64,000 bases of DNA from Prochlorococcus marinus XMU1411. GTDB lineage: Bacteria > Cyanobacteriota > Cyanobacteriia > PCC-6307 > Cyanobiaceae. The stretch covers positions 20,617-84,616 of the forward strand of contig NZ_JAAORI010000005.1 in assembly GCF_017696075.1 (NCBI RefSeq), in the 5' to 3' direction. Positions 9,517 to 26,169 of the stretch are shown here, in pieces. The first letter of the stretch is position 1. Each line of letters opens with the position of its first letter. The notes beneath the pieces were generated by a model. That model made no database searches, had not been told where the DNA came from, and saw only the letters and a program-made list of their open reading frames with translations. Position numbers and translations under genes: made by a program.

Positions 9517-9957
9517 TTATTTAATTAGCCAAAGCGGTATTGTCTCTAATTCTTTTCCAGTAAAAGAAGCAATAAAAATTGAACAAATTAAACTTATAGA
9601 AATTATGATAATTAAAAGAAACAACGAAAACAATTCTCCATTCGAAAAAGGCCTTCTATTTCCTATTAAATTTTGATTATTAGAATCGATTACTAAATTA
9701 TTTAAAACGTTAGTATTATTTTTACTTCTAGAGTTTTCTTTTAGTTTGTCATCATATATTTTCCTTAAATTACTATTATTTAAATGTTCATAAGCTTCAA
9801 GAACTTCTTGAAATTTACTTTTAGCAACGTCTATTTCTAATGAAGTTGTATCTGGATGCAACTCAATAGAAAGTTTACAAAATGCCTTTCTTAATTCATG
9901 ATTGGATGCATTTTCATTTACACCTAAAATTTTGTAATAGGAAGTTGCCCCTTTCAA
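9517..9957 (-). CDS. Membrane-anchored J-domain protein
   Basis: 146 residues. The first 70 form a J-domain with the diagnostic HPD at residues 34-36, so it should stimulate the ATPase of a DnaK/Hsp70. There is no Gly/Phe region, zinc finger or substrate-binding domain. After a polar Asn-rich linker, a single hydrophobic stretch at about 109-131 predicts a membrane anchor near the C terminus, placing the J-domain in the cytosol. Start is TTG at 9955-9957, as no ATG precedes the J-domain. It probably recruits Hsp70 to the thylakoid or plasma membrane; clients are unknown. Divergent from rsmG. Confidence 0.85.
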   Translation of the reverse strand: MKGATSYYKILGVNENASNHELRKAFCKLSIELHPDTTSLEIDVAKSKFQEVLEAYEHLNNSNLRKIYDDKLKENSRSKNNTNVLNNLVIDSNNQNLIGNRRPFSNGELFSLFLLIIIISISLICSIFIASFTGKELETIPLWLIK

Positions 9958-10046
9958 AATAATCTTTTATTAATATTGTAATTCTAATAAATTTTTACTA
10001 AATAGAATGTATTTAATGGATGCTTAAAATTCATATTTATAACTAA

Positions 10047-10760
10047 ATGAAAAAACAAAAAATTCCAGAAGAAATTCTTTCCTTAATAACTGAAGAAGAA
10101 ATTAATTTATTTCAAGAGTTACAAATTAAAATTAAAGAATTAAATAATAAGACCAATCTTACAAGATTAACTGATGGGGACGATTATTGGGTATCTCAAG
10201 TTTTTGACAGCATTTGGCCATTCAAAGCTTTCACGAATATTAATTTTGATAATAAAAAATTTTTAGATATTGGATCAGGCTGTGGCTTTCCAGGTTTAGC
10301 TTATGCAGTAACTCATCCTAATTCTGAGATATACCTAATTGATTCTTTGAAAAAGAAAACAGATGCAATAAAAATTTTAGTTGAACAGATCAATTTCAAA
10401 AACAATATTCATGTAATCAATGATCGTGTTGAGAACTTAGCCCACCAATCGTCAATGAGAAATAATTTTAATATTGCAACAACTAGAGCAGTTAGTAATC
10501 CATCAACAGTTTCAGAATATATTCTACCCATGTTAAAAAAAGAAGGGTTTGGAGTTTTATATTGTGGCAAATGGACGAATGAAGAAAGCAAAAATCTAGA
10601 TAAAACTTTAGAAATATTAGAAGGGAAAGTTAAAGATAAAAAAGAGATACAATTACCAAGAAATAAAGGCACCCGAAATATTATTCTTATTCAACCAAAA
10701 AATTTCTGCCCTGAAATTTACCCAAGAAAAGTTGGCAAACCTGAGAAAAATCCACTATAA
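10047..10760 (+). CDS. rsmG: 16S rRNA (guanine527-N7)-methyltransferase
   Basis: SAM-dependent methylation of G527 in the 530 loop of 16S rRNA. 237 residues. The N-terminal NLTR at 37-40 and the SAM-binding motif FLDIGSGCGFPGL at about 72-84 are typical of RsmG (GidB), and ATTRAVSN near 149 is the conserved RAV motif. It is monocistronic and converges on the aldo/keto reductase gene with a single base between the stops. Confidence 0.95.
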   Translation: MKKQKIPEEILSLITEEEINLFQELQIKIKELNNKTNLTRLTDGDDYWVSQVFDSIWPFKAFTNINFDNKKFLDIGSGCGFPGLAYAVTHPNSEIYLIDSLKKKTDAIKILVEQINFKNNIHVINDRVENLAHQSSMRNNFNIATTRAVSNPSTVSEYILPMLKKEGFGVLYCGKWTNEESKNLDKTLEILEGKVKDKKEIQLPRNKGTRNIILIQPKNFCPEIYPRKVGKPEKNPL

Positions 10761-10761
10761 A

Positions 10762-11955
10762 TTATTCTTTTGATAATCTTTTAGCAACCTTATCTCCAAA
10801 CTTCTCTTTTAAAGTTCTTAATTTATTTATAACTTTTTTTGGATTTATATGACCCTCTAAAACATCCAATAATTGGCTTTCAGAAACATTCACATCTAAT
10901 AAATTAGCGTTACATCCAGGGAACCAATGACTTCCATTCCCAAGCAATTGATATCTAGCTCTGGCAAATCCTTCCATATCCAAACAATCTATTAAATTTG
11001 AAATCCAAAGCAAAACAGGAATATTAATATTTCCTGGAGTATATTCCCAATTCGGTAAATTTCTATTCCAATTTAGATACCATTCTAAACCTAAAGCATT
11101 AATTGATTCCTGCCTTACTCTGTTTATTATCTTTGGAACATACTTTTCAGATTCTGATAACAACGAAACAGCTTCTAAATGCAGATCAAAATCTGTTTCT
11201 TTAGCAACACCCACACTAAGAGTATGGACGTTTTTATTTCTTAAGCAAAAAAGATCGTTAAAAACTATAGGATGAAGTGGTCTGCAAAGTTCCAACATTT
11301 TTGTTGATGGATTATGAAGATGTCCCCCTTTATCAGTGGGACTTATTATAAAAACCCCGAGATCATATTTATTTGCTAAATTTATAACTTTTGTATTTTC
11401 TTGATTAATAAAATACCAGTGCAAATTTACATAATCAAATAAGTTTGTTGATATAGCCTTCTCAATAAGTGAAGATTTTCCATGGGTAGAAAATCCAATA
11501 GATCCAATTAAATTTTCTTTTTGCAAATTCCTTAAAACGTTAATACAACCGTCATCTTTAACAGCTTGATGTAAATGTTCATCAGTATTAATGCCATGTA
11601 TTGCTAGCAAATCAATTCTTTTAACCTTCAACTTTTCTAAACTTGTCATTACATCTCTCTCAAAAATTTTTGGATCACTATTTGGAGGAATCTTCGTTTG
11701 AATAATGTTTGGGATTTTTTTGATATTTTCAAAACCTATTCCTAATTGCACCTCAGAAGTGCCATAGTACTTAGCAGTTTCGACATGAGTTAAGCCATAT
11801 TTGTTTGCCAGATTCAAAATATTTTCTACTTTATTTTGTTCTTCATATGAAATCTCAGAAAAATCTAATTGTTCCCAACTTTTTTGAAATCTCATACCAC
11901 CCAAAGATAAAATAGGGATCATCAGATTGGTTCGACCAAATCTCCGATATTGCAT
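10762..11955 (-). CDS. Aldo/keto reductase (COG1453-like, iron-sulfur cysteines missing)
   Basis: 397 residues with an N-terminal NADPH-dependent aldo/keto reductase barrel. Candidate tetrad residues are Tyr64 (in ETAKYYG), Lys88 (in QTKIP) and His120 (in AIHG), but the usual Asp is Glu59. The C-terminal part (LLGNGSHWFPG) resembles the long COG1453 reductases, which often carry a CxxCxxC cluster before a GI(N)IP segment; here that place reads TPGNINIP without cysteines. Substrate unknown. It lies 10 bases downstream of a ferredoxin gene and probably belongs to the same operon. The family call is firm; the lost-cluster reading is an inference from remembered family patterns. Confidence 0.85.
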   Translation of the reverse strand: MQYRRFGRTNLMIPILSLGGMRFQKSWEQLDFSEISYEEQNKVENILNLANKYGLTHVETAKYYGTSEVQLGIGFENIKKIPNIIQTKIPPNSDPKIFERDVMTSLEKLKVKRIDLLAIHGINTDEHLHQAVKDDGCINVLRNLQKENLIGSIGFSTHGKSSLIEKAISTNLFDYVNLHWYFINQENTKVINLANKYDLGVFIISPTDKGGHLHNPSTKMLELCRPLHPIVFNDLFCLRNKNVHTLSVGVAKETDFDLHLEAVSLLSESEKYVPKIINRVRQESINALGLEWYLNWNRNLPNWEYTPGNINIPVLLWISNLIDCLDMEGFARARYQLLGNGSHWFPGCNANLLDVNVSESQLLDVLEGHINPKKVINKLRTLKEKFGDKVAKRLSKE

Positions 11956-11965
11956 CTTCTTAAAA

Positions 11966-12325
11966 TTAATGCTTATTCATTCTTGGTGGTTTTCCAAATG
12001 ATTGAAACATGTCCCTATCGAGGCTATTCTCTAGATCATCTAATGCTTCAAACTTAACCCAGTGAATACAATCAACAGGGCAAGTATCTATTGCCTCTTG
12101 TATAACATCAACACTATCTCCATCTTGTCTGATTGCTCGACTCCTACCGTGAAATTCATCAACTAAGAAAGTGTTTGAGGCAACGTGTACACAGTATTGA
12201 CAACCAATGCACTTAGATTCATCAACCCAAACAGCTTTTTCAGCTAATTGACCACCTAAAGTAGGCTCAAATCCTGAAATTTCTATATTTTTTTGAACAT
12301 TATCAAATGGATCGGTTAAATCCAT
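11966..12325 (-). CDS. 4Fe-4S ferredoxin
   Basis: 119 residues with one bacterial-type iron-sulfur site: Cys39, Cys42 and Cys45 (CIGCQYC) plus Cys82 in DTCPVDC, with Cys86 as an extra. The fourth position of the first motif is Ala, so one [4Fe-4S] cluster completed by the distant CP cysteine is expected rather than two. It is a soluble electron carrier with an acidic N terminus. It lies between the Ycf35/DUF1257 gene (9-base gap) and an aldo/keto reductase on the same strand, so it may supply electrons to a process involving those proteins; the partner is not known. Confidence 0.9.
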   Translation of the reverse strand: MDLTDPFDNVQKNIEISGFEPTLGGQLAEKAVWVDESKCIGCQYCVHVASNTFLVDEFHGRSRAIRQDGDSVDVIQEAIDTCPVDCIHWVKFEALDDLENSLDRDMFQSFGKPPRMNKH

Positions 12326-12334
12326 AATATGAAA

Positions 12335-12727
12335 TTAGTTATCCCACTTGGTTAAAACCAATTCAATAGAACCATCATTTTGGTTTTTTTGTTCTACGAT
12401 TTGATAACCATCCTCTTTTGTTTTGGAAATAATGGTTTCGTAGGCATACATTTGAGTAACCTTAGAGATAAATCTCTCAACAGGGATCTCAAATTTCCAT
12501 AGATCGAGATCTGTAACTAGCTCGTATGAATTTGAATTATTATCCCATTTAAATCCAACTTTAGTATCGCCTGGGAGATTCAAGCTGATATCAACAGCTG
12601 TAAATTTACCTCTGTAGCCTTTAACAAACTTTTCTTCCTGGTTGATAATGTAACCAAGATTTTTTAAGGCTTTAATTAATGGCTCTGAATCTTTGAGCTG
12701 GGTTTTAATCGTACTAAAGTGTGACAT
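12335..12727 (-). CDS. ycf35: Ycf35 / DUF1257 protein
   Basis: 130 residues beginning MSHFSTIKTQ, the characteristic start of the DUF1257/Ycf35 family, which is found in cyanobacteria and in plastid genomes of algae. Function not established. The sequence is mixed alpha/beta without a membrane segment. Its start codon lies inside the end of the DUF2997 gene (14-base overlap), and the ferredoxin follows after 9 bases, so the three genes look like one translationally coupled unit. Confidence 0.88.
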   Translation of the reverse strand: MSHFSTIKTQLKDSEPLIKALKNLGYIINQEEKFVKGYRGKFTAVDISLNLPGDTKVGFKWDNNSNSYELVTDLDLWKFEIPVERFISKVTQMYAYETIISKTKEDGYQIVEQKNQNDGSIELVLTKWDN

Positions 12728-12929
12728 TAGATTCGTGGTTGGATTGTTTTAATTTTTCATTTTGATTAGAGATGAAAGCATCAGATGTTTTATTTTTAAC
12801 TGTTACTTTACCAAGAGCGTTTTCGAGATTTCTTGTAGCTTCATTGCATGAAACACCTGTAAATCCTTCAACAGTCTCTTCAACTCTTCCGTCTTGATGA
12901 ATTTTGAATCTCAATGTTTTTTGAGGCAT
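12714..12929 (-). CDS. DUF2997 family protein
   Basis: 71 residues from the ATG at 12927-12929; a TTG nine bases upstream is possible but less likely, because the family starts MPQK. The core is a beta pair (LRFKIHQDGRVEETVEGFTG) followed by a helix with CNEATRNLENALG. DUF2997 is a small family of unknown function usually found beside Ycf35, as here. The C-terminal 20 residues are polar and probably disordered. First gene of the DUF2997-ycf35-ferredoxin group; a perfect 6-bp palindrome sits just upstream. Confidence 0.82.
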   Translation of the reverse strand: MPQKTLRFKIHQDGRVEETVEGFTGVSCNEATRNLENALGKVTVKNKTSDAFISNQNEKLKQSNHESNVTL

Positions 12930-12936
12930 TAAATTC

Positions 12937-12951
12937 AAGTACTTTGTACTT
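12937..12951. promoter_or_regulatory. Palindrome AAGTAC-TTT-GTACTT upstream of DUF2997
   Basis: A perfect inverted repeat of six bases with a 3-base centre, starting eight bases before the DUF2997 ATG. A TATAAA (minus strand, 12955-12960) lies just upstream and could serve as the -10 box. The palindrome would then overlap the start of transcription, which suits a repressor site or a short 5' hairpin. No known regulator is assigned. Confidence 0.35.
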
Positions 12952-13076
12952 TAACTTTATACACAATAACGAAAATATTTTGTTTCAGTTGGTACAAGTT
13001 AAATAATTTTAATTTTTATATTGAATATCTGATAAATAAATTTTTTGATAAAGTTCTGGTAAAAAAAATTAGATAT

Positions 13077-13844
13077 TTAATTATAAAAACCTTGCATACC
13101 CATTGAATCCAAGGCGGTTTTTGCTTCTTCCATAACAGATGGCTCTTTATCAAAAAGGGCTATTTTAGTACATTCATCAACGAAACCTTCTTGAAATGTA
13201 TTATTTAATTTTTCGTACAACCTACACAATGACCAGATGCAATTACTCCTTACACCTGATTCATTATCAATCTTTAAACTAATCAAAAGTTGTTCTGCTG
13301 CTAATTGAGCATTTTCCAAAGAAACATTTCCAATTTCAGCTAAAGAACTAGATGACCATAACCTCACTGCAGCTACATCATTCTTTAAAGCAGTTATTAA
13401 TGGCTTTAAAACAATTTGGTCATCATAATTAGCCAAGCTCCATGCAGTTGCTCTTCTTACATAAGCGTTATCGTCAGTCTCCAAAAGACTGACAAGTTTC
13501 TTAACTGCACTAGGACATGGATTACGACCTAAAGCATATACGGCACTCATTCTCTCTACAGGACAAGGTTGGTCAAGTAATGGTAACAAAAGTGGTAAAG
13601 ATCTTTTATCTCTAAATTCACAAAATATTCTTAAGCCCTGTATTCTTTCTTCTCTATTACCAACAAGCATTTTCAAAGCTTCGTTACATTCTTGAGTTAT
13701 GTTTAAACCTTTTGAAAAAACATCTTCATCAATTTGTTCCAAAGGGTCAATTTCAATCTCTAAAGCCAATTCTCTAGCCAAAACATCAGGATCAACTGCA
13801 ATTTCAGCTAAGCTTTCTTTTTTAGGATCCTTGTTTTTTGTCAT
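13077..13844 (-). CDS. HEAT-repeat protein (PBS-lyase-like repeats)
   Basis: 255 residues from the ATG at 13842-13844; the TTG two codons upstream is a weaker option. After an acidic N terminus, several HEAT-like units run through the middle (LPLLLPLLDQPCPVERMSAV, VKKLVSLLETDDNAYVRRA, LKPLITALKNDVAAVRLWS). Such alpha-solenoids occur in phycobilin lyases (CpcE/F), in NblB and in unrelated scaffold proteins. High-light Prochlorococcus lacks ordinary phycobilisomes, so a lyase role on phycobilisomes is unlikely; a protein-binding scaffold is the safer reading. Confidence 0.8.
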   Translation of the reverse strand: MTKNKDPKKESLAEIAVDPDVLARELALEIEIDPLEQIDEDVFSKGLNITQECNEALKMLVGNREERIQGLRIFCEFRDKRSLPLLLPLLDQPCPVERMSAVYALGRNPCPSAVKKLVSLLETDDNAYVRRATAWSLANYDDQIVLKPLITALKNDVAAVRLWSSSSLAEIGNVSLENAQLAAEQLLISLKIDNESGVRSNCIWSLCRLYEKLNNTFQEGFVDECTKIALFDKEPSVMEEAKTALDSMGMQGFYN

Positions 13845-13862
13845 TTTCAAAAACCAAAAATA

Positions 13863-13988
13863 TTAATTCATGGGAGCAGGCGACATCATATCTCCTGGTA
13901 ACCAAATTCTTGCACTAACCGCAAAGAAGGCAATACCAAAAAGTGCAACGATAGCGAAAGGTAAAATTTTTGTCTTTATAAAACCCAA
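13863..13988 (-). CDS. Unrecognised 41-residue single-span membrane protein
   Basis: The frame runs from a TTG at 13986-13988 to a TAA at 13863-13865. Its start is MGFIKTKILPFAIV, it has one membrane span of about 20 residues (ILPFAIVALFGIAFFAV), and then a conserved-looking tail with SARIWLPGD and a Met/Pro-rich end. Size and shape resemble the small subunits of photosystem or cytochrome b6f complexes, but it does not match psbX, psbN, psbM, psbY, petG, petM or petN as I know them. The frame ends at an in-frame stop (14004-14006), so the start is limited to this short region. The charged N terminus and the tail with Arg, Trp and Asp argue for a real gene. Confidence 0.6.
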   Translation of the reverse strand: MGFIKTKILPFAIVALFGIAFFAVSARIWLPGDMMSPAPMN

Positions 13989-14058
13989 AAGATTTAAATT
14001 TAATTAAGTCAATAATAACCTGTTTAATATACTTTTAAAAATTTTTCCTTAGATAATA

Positions 14059-15111
<1,053 letters not shown>

Positions 15112-15134
15112 CTATCTTTAGTAAAAGACTATTT

Positions 15135-15311
<177 letters not shown>

Positions 15312-15341
15312 CTAGTACTTAATAATAATAAAAGATAATTT

Positions 15342-19469
<4,128 letters not shown>

Positions 19470-19476
19470 TTAAAGA

Positions 19477-21396
<1,920 letters not shown>

Positions 21397-21417
21397 TTAA
21401 AAGTTTTTATTAGGTAT

Positions 21418-24400
21418 TTAATCTTCCTCATATTCAGAAGTTCCTAGTGATTCGTAAGTAGGTCTAGATGGAGTGTTCCTTCGAGGATTTATATCTTGCA
21501 TTAAATCGACTTCTTTTCCTTCATCTGTATAAACCCCAATATCTAATCCTAGCGATTGTAATTCTCTCATAAGGACTTTAAATGACTCAGGAGTACCAGG
21601 CCTTGGGATAGGTTTACCTTTTACTATTGCATTTAGGGCTTCGTTTCTTCCTTGCATATCATCAGATTTCACTGTTAATAGTTCTTGAAGAGTGTAGGCT
21701 GCTCCATAGGCTTCAAGAGCCCACACTTCCATTTCTCCAAGCCTTTGTCCACCTTGCTGAGCTTTACCACCCAATGGTTGTTGTGTAACTAAAGAGTAAG
21801 GCCCAGTTGACCTAGCATGTATCTTATCATCAACCAAATGTACCAACTTAAGGAAGTGAGAGTATCCAACAGCGACTGGCTGATCAAAGGGTTCCCCTGT
21901 TCTGCCATCTTTAAGCAATAGTTTTCCAGGATCTTTAGGATTATAAACCCATGCTTTACCTGGCTGTTTTGAAGCCTCCTCTAAGAAAGCTTGAACAGTC
22001 TGATGTGATTTTTCAGCACCATACATTTCATCAAATGGGACAACTTTAACCCTACAATTTAAGTTGGCAGCTGCCCATCCCATCAATAATTCAAAAACTT
22101 GACCTACATTCATCCTACTTGGCACCCCTAGAGGATTAAGGACAATATCCACAGGCGTTCCATCAGGCAGATATGGCATATCTTCTCTTGGTAAAATTCT
22201 GCTAATAATTCCTTTATTACCATGCCTTCCTGCCATTTTATCTCCAACTTGGATTTTCCTTCTCTGGGCTACATAAACTCTTACGACCATATTCGCTCCA
22301 GGGGGTAACTCATCACCTTGTTCTCTAGTGTAAATTCGAACATCCAATACCCTCCCTTTTTCAGTTTTTGGTACCCTCAAAGAATTATCTCTGACATCCC
22401 GCGCCTTTTCACCAAAAATCGCTCTCAAAAGTTTTTCTTCAGGTGGTTGATCTGATTCTCCCTTTGGAGTAACTTTTCCTACAAGAATATCTCCACTTTC
22501 AACAAAAGCCCCAATCCTAATAATTCCCATTTCATCAAGATTATTTAAGCTTTCTTCAGAAATATTAGGAATCTCTCTTGTGATCTCCTCAGGTCCTAAC
22601 TTTGTTTGTCTTGCCTCAATTTCATATTTTTCAATATGTACCGATGTATATAAATCATCAGTTACCATCCTTTCGCTTACAAGTATTGCATCTTCATAGT
22701 TGTACCCCTCCCATGGCATGTAAGCAATTAATACATTCTGGCCTAGTGCGATTTCCCCACCTTCACATGCAGATCCATCTGCTAACACTTGCCCTGATAT
22801 TACTTGATCTCCAATTTTTACTATGGGTCTCTGGTTTAGGCATGTATCTTGGTTTGATCTTTGATATTTTTGAAGATAATGAAAATGTTCATTACCATCT
22901 TTATCTTTAACAACGATCTCATTAGCATCTACATAAGATACAGTTCCATTAACTTTTGTTATGGGAACCATCCCTGAATCTCTTGCAACTTGAGATTCTA
23001 AACCTGTACCAACTAAGGGACGTTCAGGTCTTAATAATGGGACGGCTTGGCGTTGCATATTAGATCCCATCAAAGCCCTATTTGCATCATCATGCTCCAA
23101 GAAAGGGATTAGGGAGGTAGCAACTGAAATTACTTGAACTGGGGAAAGCTGAACATAATCAACTTGATGAGGAGGTACTTTTTCAAAATCTTGTCTATAC
23201 CTTACTGGTATTAAATCTACAAGTATATTTCCATCTTTGTCAGTAGCTACATCTCCTGGAGCCACTCTACACTCATCTTCTAAATCAGCAGACAGGTAAA
23301 CAGGATCTCCTTTTTTATTAACTTTGCCGTTTTCAACTTCCCAAAAGGGAGTTTCAATAAAACCATATTCGTTAACTCTTGCGTGGGTAGCTAAAGAATT
23401 AATAAGTCCTGCATTAGGACCTTCAGGAGTCTCGATGGGGCATAACCTTCCATAATGCGAGGGATGAATATCTCTGACTGCAAAACCTGCTCTTTCTCTT
23501 GTTAAACCTCCAGGACCTAACGCAGAGATTCTTCTCTTATGTGTTAGTTCAGCCAGAGGATTAGTTTGATCCATGAATTGACTTAATTGACTGGAGCCAA
23601 AAAACTCTTTTATTGCAGCAACTAAAGGTTTAGGATTAACTAGTTGAGCGGGAGTAAGAGAATCAGTTTCTCCAACGGTCATTCTCTCCTTAATAATTCT
23701 CTCTAAACGATTGAGTCCAACCCTTACTTGATTTTGAAGAAGTTCTCCAACAGATCTAACTCTTCGATTACCAAGGTGGTCAATGTCATCCAAACTCGCA
23801 CCACCAATATCCAACTCTAGATTAATTAAATAATCAACAGTAGAAAGAACATCTTCATGGGTAAGTGTTCTCACTTCATCTGGTACAGTCAGCCTCAATT
23901 TTTTATTTATTTTATATCTACCAACCCTGCCTAAATCATATCTTTTGGGATCAAAAAATCTACTATATAATAGCTGTTGTCCGCCAGAAACAGATGGAGG
24001 TTCACCAGGACGAAGCTTCTTATACAATTCAAGTAAGGCTTGGTCTTCTGAATTTATACCCTCATCATTGGCTGACTCAATCGACTTTTGATAAAACTCA
24101 GGATGCCTAAGTTTGTCTATAACATCATTATCAGAGAGACCCATCGCTCTCATCAGAACATGAGCATTGATTTTTCTAGTTTTATCAACTCTTACATGAA
24201 GTAGATTATTTTTATCAGTCTCAAACTTTAACCATGCGCCTCTATTAGGGATAACGCTCGCATTGTAGGTTCTTCGACCATTTTTATCTTGTTCATCTTT
24301 GAAGTATACTCCTGGACTACGAACAATTTGATTAACAATTACTCTTTCTGCACCATTAATAATGAAAGTTCCTCTTTCAGTCATTAATGGTAATTCTCCT

Positions 24401-24711
24401 ATAAATACTTCTTGCTCTTTAATTTCGCCAGTCTCTTTATTAATTAGTCTGCAAGTCACATACATTTGAGAAGCAAATGTTGCATCTCTTCTTTTAGCCT
24501 CCTCAACGTCATGCCTAGGTCTTTTTAACCTGTAATCTTCACCAATAAAATGCAATTCTAATTTACCTGTGTAATCAGAAATAGGAGAAAAGTTTTGTAA
24601 CTCCTCTATTAAACCTTTTTCCAAAAACCATTTAAAGCTTGCTCTTTGTACTTCAACTAAATCTGGTAGATAAGTAGCTGTTTTTGCTACCTGTAAAGCG
24701 CTACTGCTCAT
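21418..24711 (-). CDS. rpoB: RNA polymerase beta subunit
   Basis: 1097 residues, the usual cyanobacterial length. Typical segments are the rifampicin-pocket stretch [25 protein letters not shown] near 369, [12 protein letters not shown] near 430, [14 protein letters not shown] near 663 and the C-terminal [16 protein letters not shown] near 814. It forms half of the catalytic cleft with RpoC1/RpoC2. First gene of the rpo operon; the 232 bases upstream should hold its promoter. Start ATG at 24709-24711. Confidence 0.98.
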   Translation of the reverse strand: MSSSALQVAKTATYLPDLVEVQRASFKWFLEKGLIEELQNFSPISDYTGKLELHFIGEDYRLKRPRHDVEEAKRRDATFASQMYVTCRLINKETGEIKEQEVFIGELPLMTERGTFIINGAERVIVNQIVRSPGVYFKDEQDKNGRRTYNASVIPNRGAWLKFETDKNNLLHVRVDKTRKINAHVLMRAMGLSDNDVIDKLRHPEFYQKSIESANDEGINSEDQALLELYKKLRPGEPPSVSGGQQLLYSRFFDPKRYDLGRVGRYKINKKLRLTVPDEVRTLTHEDVLSTVDYLINLELDIGGASLDDIDHLGNRRVRSVGELLQNQVRVGLNRLERIIKERMTVGETDSLTPAQLVNPKPLVAAIKEFFGSSQLSQFMDQTNPLAELTHKRRISALGPGGLTRERAGFAVRDIHPSHYGRLCPIETPEGPNAGLINSLATHARVNEYGFIETPFWEVENGKVNKKGDPVYLSADLEDECRVAPGDVATDKDGNILVDLIPVRYRQDFEKVPPHQVDYVQLSPVQVISVATSLIPFLEHDDANRALMGSNMQRQAVPLLRPERPLVGTGLESQVARDSGMVPITKVNGTVSYVDANEIVVKDKDGNEHFHYLQKYQRSNQDTCLNQRPIVKIGDQVISGQVLADGSACEGGEIALGQNVLIAYMPWEGYNYEDAILVSERMVTDDLYTSVHIEKYEIEARQTKLGPEEITREIPNISEESLNNLDEMGIIRIGAFVESGDILVGKVTPKGESDQPPEEKLLRAIFGEKARDVRDNSLRVPKTEKGRVLDVRIYTREQGDELPPGANMVVRVYVAQRRKIQVGDKMAGRHGNKGIISRILPREDMPYLPDGTPVDIVLNPLGVPSRMNVGQVFELLMGWAAANLNCRVKVVPFDEMYGAEKSHQTVQAFLEEASKQPGKAWVYNPKDPGKLLLKDGRTGEPFDQPVAVGYSHFLKLVHLVDDKIHARSTGPYSLVTQQPLGGKAQQGGQRLGEMEVWALEAYGAAYTLQELLTVKSDDMQGRNEALNAIVKGKPIPRPGTPESFKVLMRELQSLGLDIGVYTDEGKEVDLMQDINPRRNTPSRPTYESLGTSEYEED

Positions 24712-24943
24712 CCAAAAAACCTGAGATTATGTGAGATTTAATATTTACCTTAAATTTACTCAATATTTAGTTGTTTAACTCCTATTTTAGTTAAATTCAA
24801 ACATTAAATGCGGATTTTTTTTTAAAAATCAATTTAACAAAACTAAAAATCTCGTTTAATAGTAATAAACTATTAATTTAAGAAAGTCAGAACTAAAAAT
24901 TAGGCAAAATTTCCAGTAATTCCTAATACTAGCAGCTATAACG
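24712..24943. other. rpoB upstream region with an 8-bp inverted repeat
   Basis: The spacer between tatD and rpoB contains TTAATAGT (24856-24863) and ACTATTAA (24869-24876), a perfect inverted repeat with loop AATAA. No coding frame of useful length and no RNA gene were recognised here. The region must contain the rpo operon promoter on the minus strand; no convincing -35/-10 pair stands out in this AT-rich sequence. Confidence 0.35.
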
Positions 24944-25738
24944 TCAACTTATCAAGTCAAATTTAAACAAATCTTCAGCATTCTTGGATGACTCCTTAGC
25001 AATTGTGCTTAGATCTGTAGATCTTAAATCTGCTATAAAATTTGCAACACTTTCAACAAATGCAGGTTCATTTCGTTTACCTCTAAAGGGCACTGGAGCC
25101 AAGAAGGGTGAATCAGTTTCAATTAGATACTTATCATTTGGAACTATTTTGGCACACTCGTGTATTTCATGTGCTTTTGGGAAAGTTACTATTCCACTAA
25201 AACTAATATAAAAACCAAGATCCAAGAATTTATTCATTTCTTTTGGGGTCCCTGTCCAACAATGAAGTACACCTTGAGGACATTTTCCTTTTATAGAGAG
25301 ATCATTACATATCTCGATCATTTCATTTGCAGCATCTCTGCAATGGATGATTACAGGCAATTCGAGTTCATAAGCCAACTCCATTTGTGGCAAAAGAGCA
25401 TCAATTTGCTGAGTTTTATTTTCGCTTTTAAAAAAATCTAAGCCTAATTCTCCAATTGCTACAACTCTTTTATCTTCTTGAGCTGATCTTTTTAAATGAA
25501 CTATGGAACTTGGTTCCCATTTTTTTGCTTCAAGTGGATGCAAACCAACTGAATAGTAAATTTCATTATATTGGTGTGATATTTTTTTTAACTTAGGAAT
25601 TTCTGTTAATTCACAACAAGCATGAACTAATTTTTTTACACCTCTTGAACGCAATCTTAAAACAACATCGTCAATATCTTTTTTAAAATTTTCAAATATT
25701 AAATGACAGTGGGAGTCTATGAGTTCAATATCGCTCAT
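24944..25738 (-). CDS. tatD: TatD family metal-dependent hydrolase
   Basis: 264 residues, amidohydrolase-fold DNase of the TatD family. The metal-binding IDSHCHLIF is at about residues 7-15; GELGLDFF near 97 holds the conserved Glu; and VIIHCRDA near 128 and HCWTGT near 159 hold histidines. YLIETDSPFLAP near 204 carries the catalytic Asp. Family members act as 3'-5' exonucleases in DNA repair or as quality-control nucleases. It lies 17 bases after rpsT on the same strand, so the two may share a transcript. Confidence 0.93.
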   Translation of the reverse strand: MSDIELIDSHCHLIFENFKKDIDDVVLRLRSRGVKKLVHACCELTEIPKLKKISHQYNEIYYSVGLHPLEAKKWEPSSIVHLKRSAQEDKRVVAIGELGLDFFKSENKTQQIDALLPQMELAYELELPVIIHCRDAANEMIEICNDLSIKGKCPQGVLHCWTGTPKEMNKFLDLGFYISFSGIVTFPKAHEIHECAKIVPNDKYLIETDSPFLAPVPFRGKRNEPAFVESVANFIADLRSTDLSTIAKESSKNAEDLFKFDLIS

Positions 25739-25755
25739 AATTATGATCTGCCTTT

Positions 25756-26049
25756 TTATTTTGTGGTAAGGGTTGTTTTTACAAAATTATTGATTTTTGA
25801 TTTTTTATTAGCTCCATTATTCTTGTGAAGAACATTTTTCTTAACTGCTTTATCGATTAAGCTAAAAGTCTTATTAAGACTTGTTTTAACTAAATTTTTA
25901 TTATCTTCATTAGGGTCTTTTTTATAGATTTCGCAATTCTCTAAAGTTTTTTTGGTAAAGGTTCTTACTACAGATTTATATGACTTATTAATTAAACGAT
26001 TTCTTTCTGAAATTAGTATTCTCTTTTTTGCTGATTTGTTATTAGCCAC
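25756..26049 (-). CDS. rpsT: 30S ribosomal protein S20
   Basis: 97 residues, very basic, starting MANNKSAKKRILISERNRL, the conserved S20 N terminus. It binds the 5' domain and helix 44 of 16S rRNA. Divergent from hisD; the 120-base spacer (26050-26169) must hold both promoters. Confidence 0.95.
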   Translation of the reverse strand: MANNKSAKKRILISERNRLINKSYKSVVRTFTKKTLENCEIYKKDPNEDNKNLVKTSLNKTFSLIDKAVKKNVLHKNNGANKKSKINNFVKTTLTTK

Positions 26050-26169
26050 AGAGGGTATATTAGTAGAAGGTTTCTATCATAACAAATAGATTGACTACTA
26101 ATCAATCATATATAATTTATAAAAACATTAAATCGGATTTCGAAACTTTTAATTTGAAAAATTAAGAAT

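Noticed and set aside
13077..13844. Phycobilin lyase or NblB
   Set aside because: HEAT repeats alone do not show lyase activity, and the organism type lacks standard phycobilisomes.
24712..24943. Search for a small RNA (Yfr-type, 6S, tmRNA, RNase P RNA) in the longer spacers
   Set aside because: No characteristic conserved core was recognised in this spacer or in 41531-41820 and 57941-58233.
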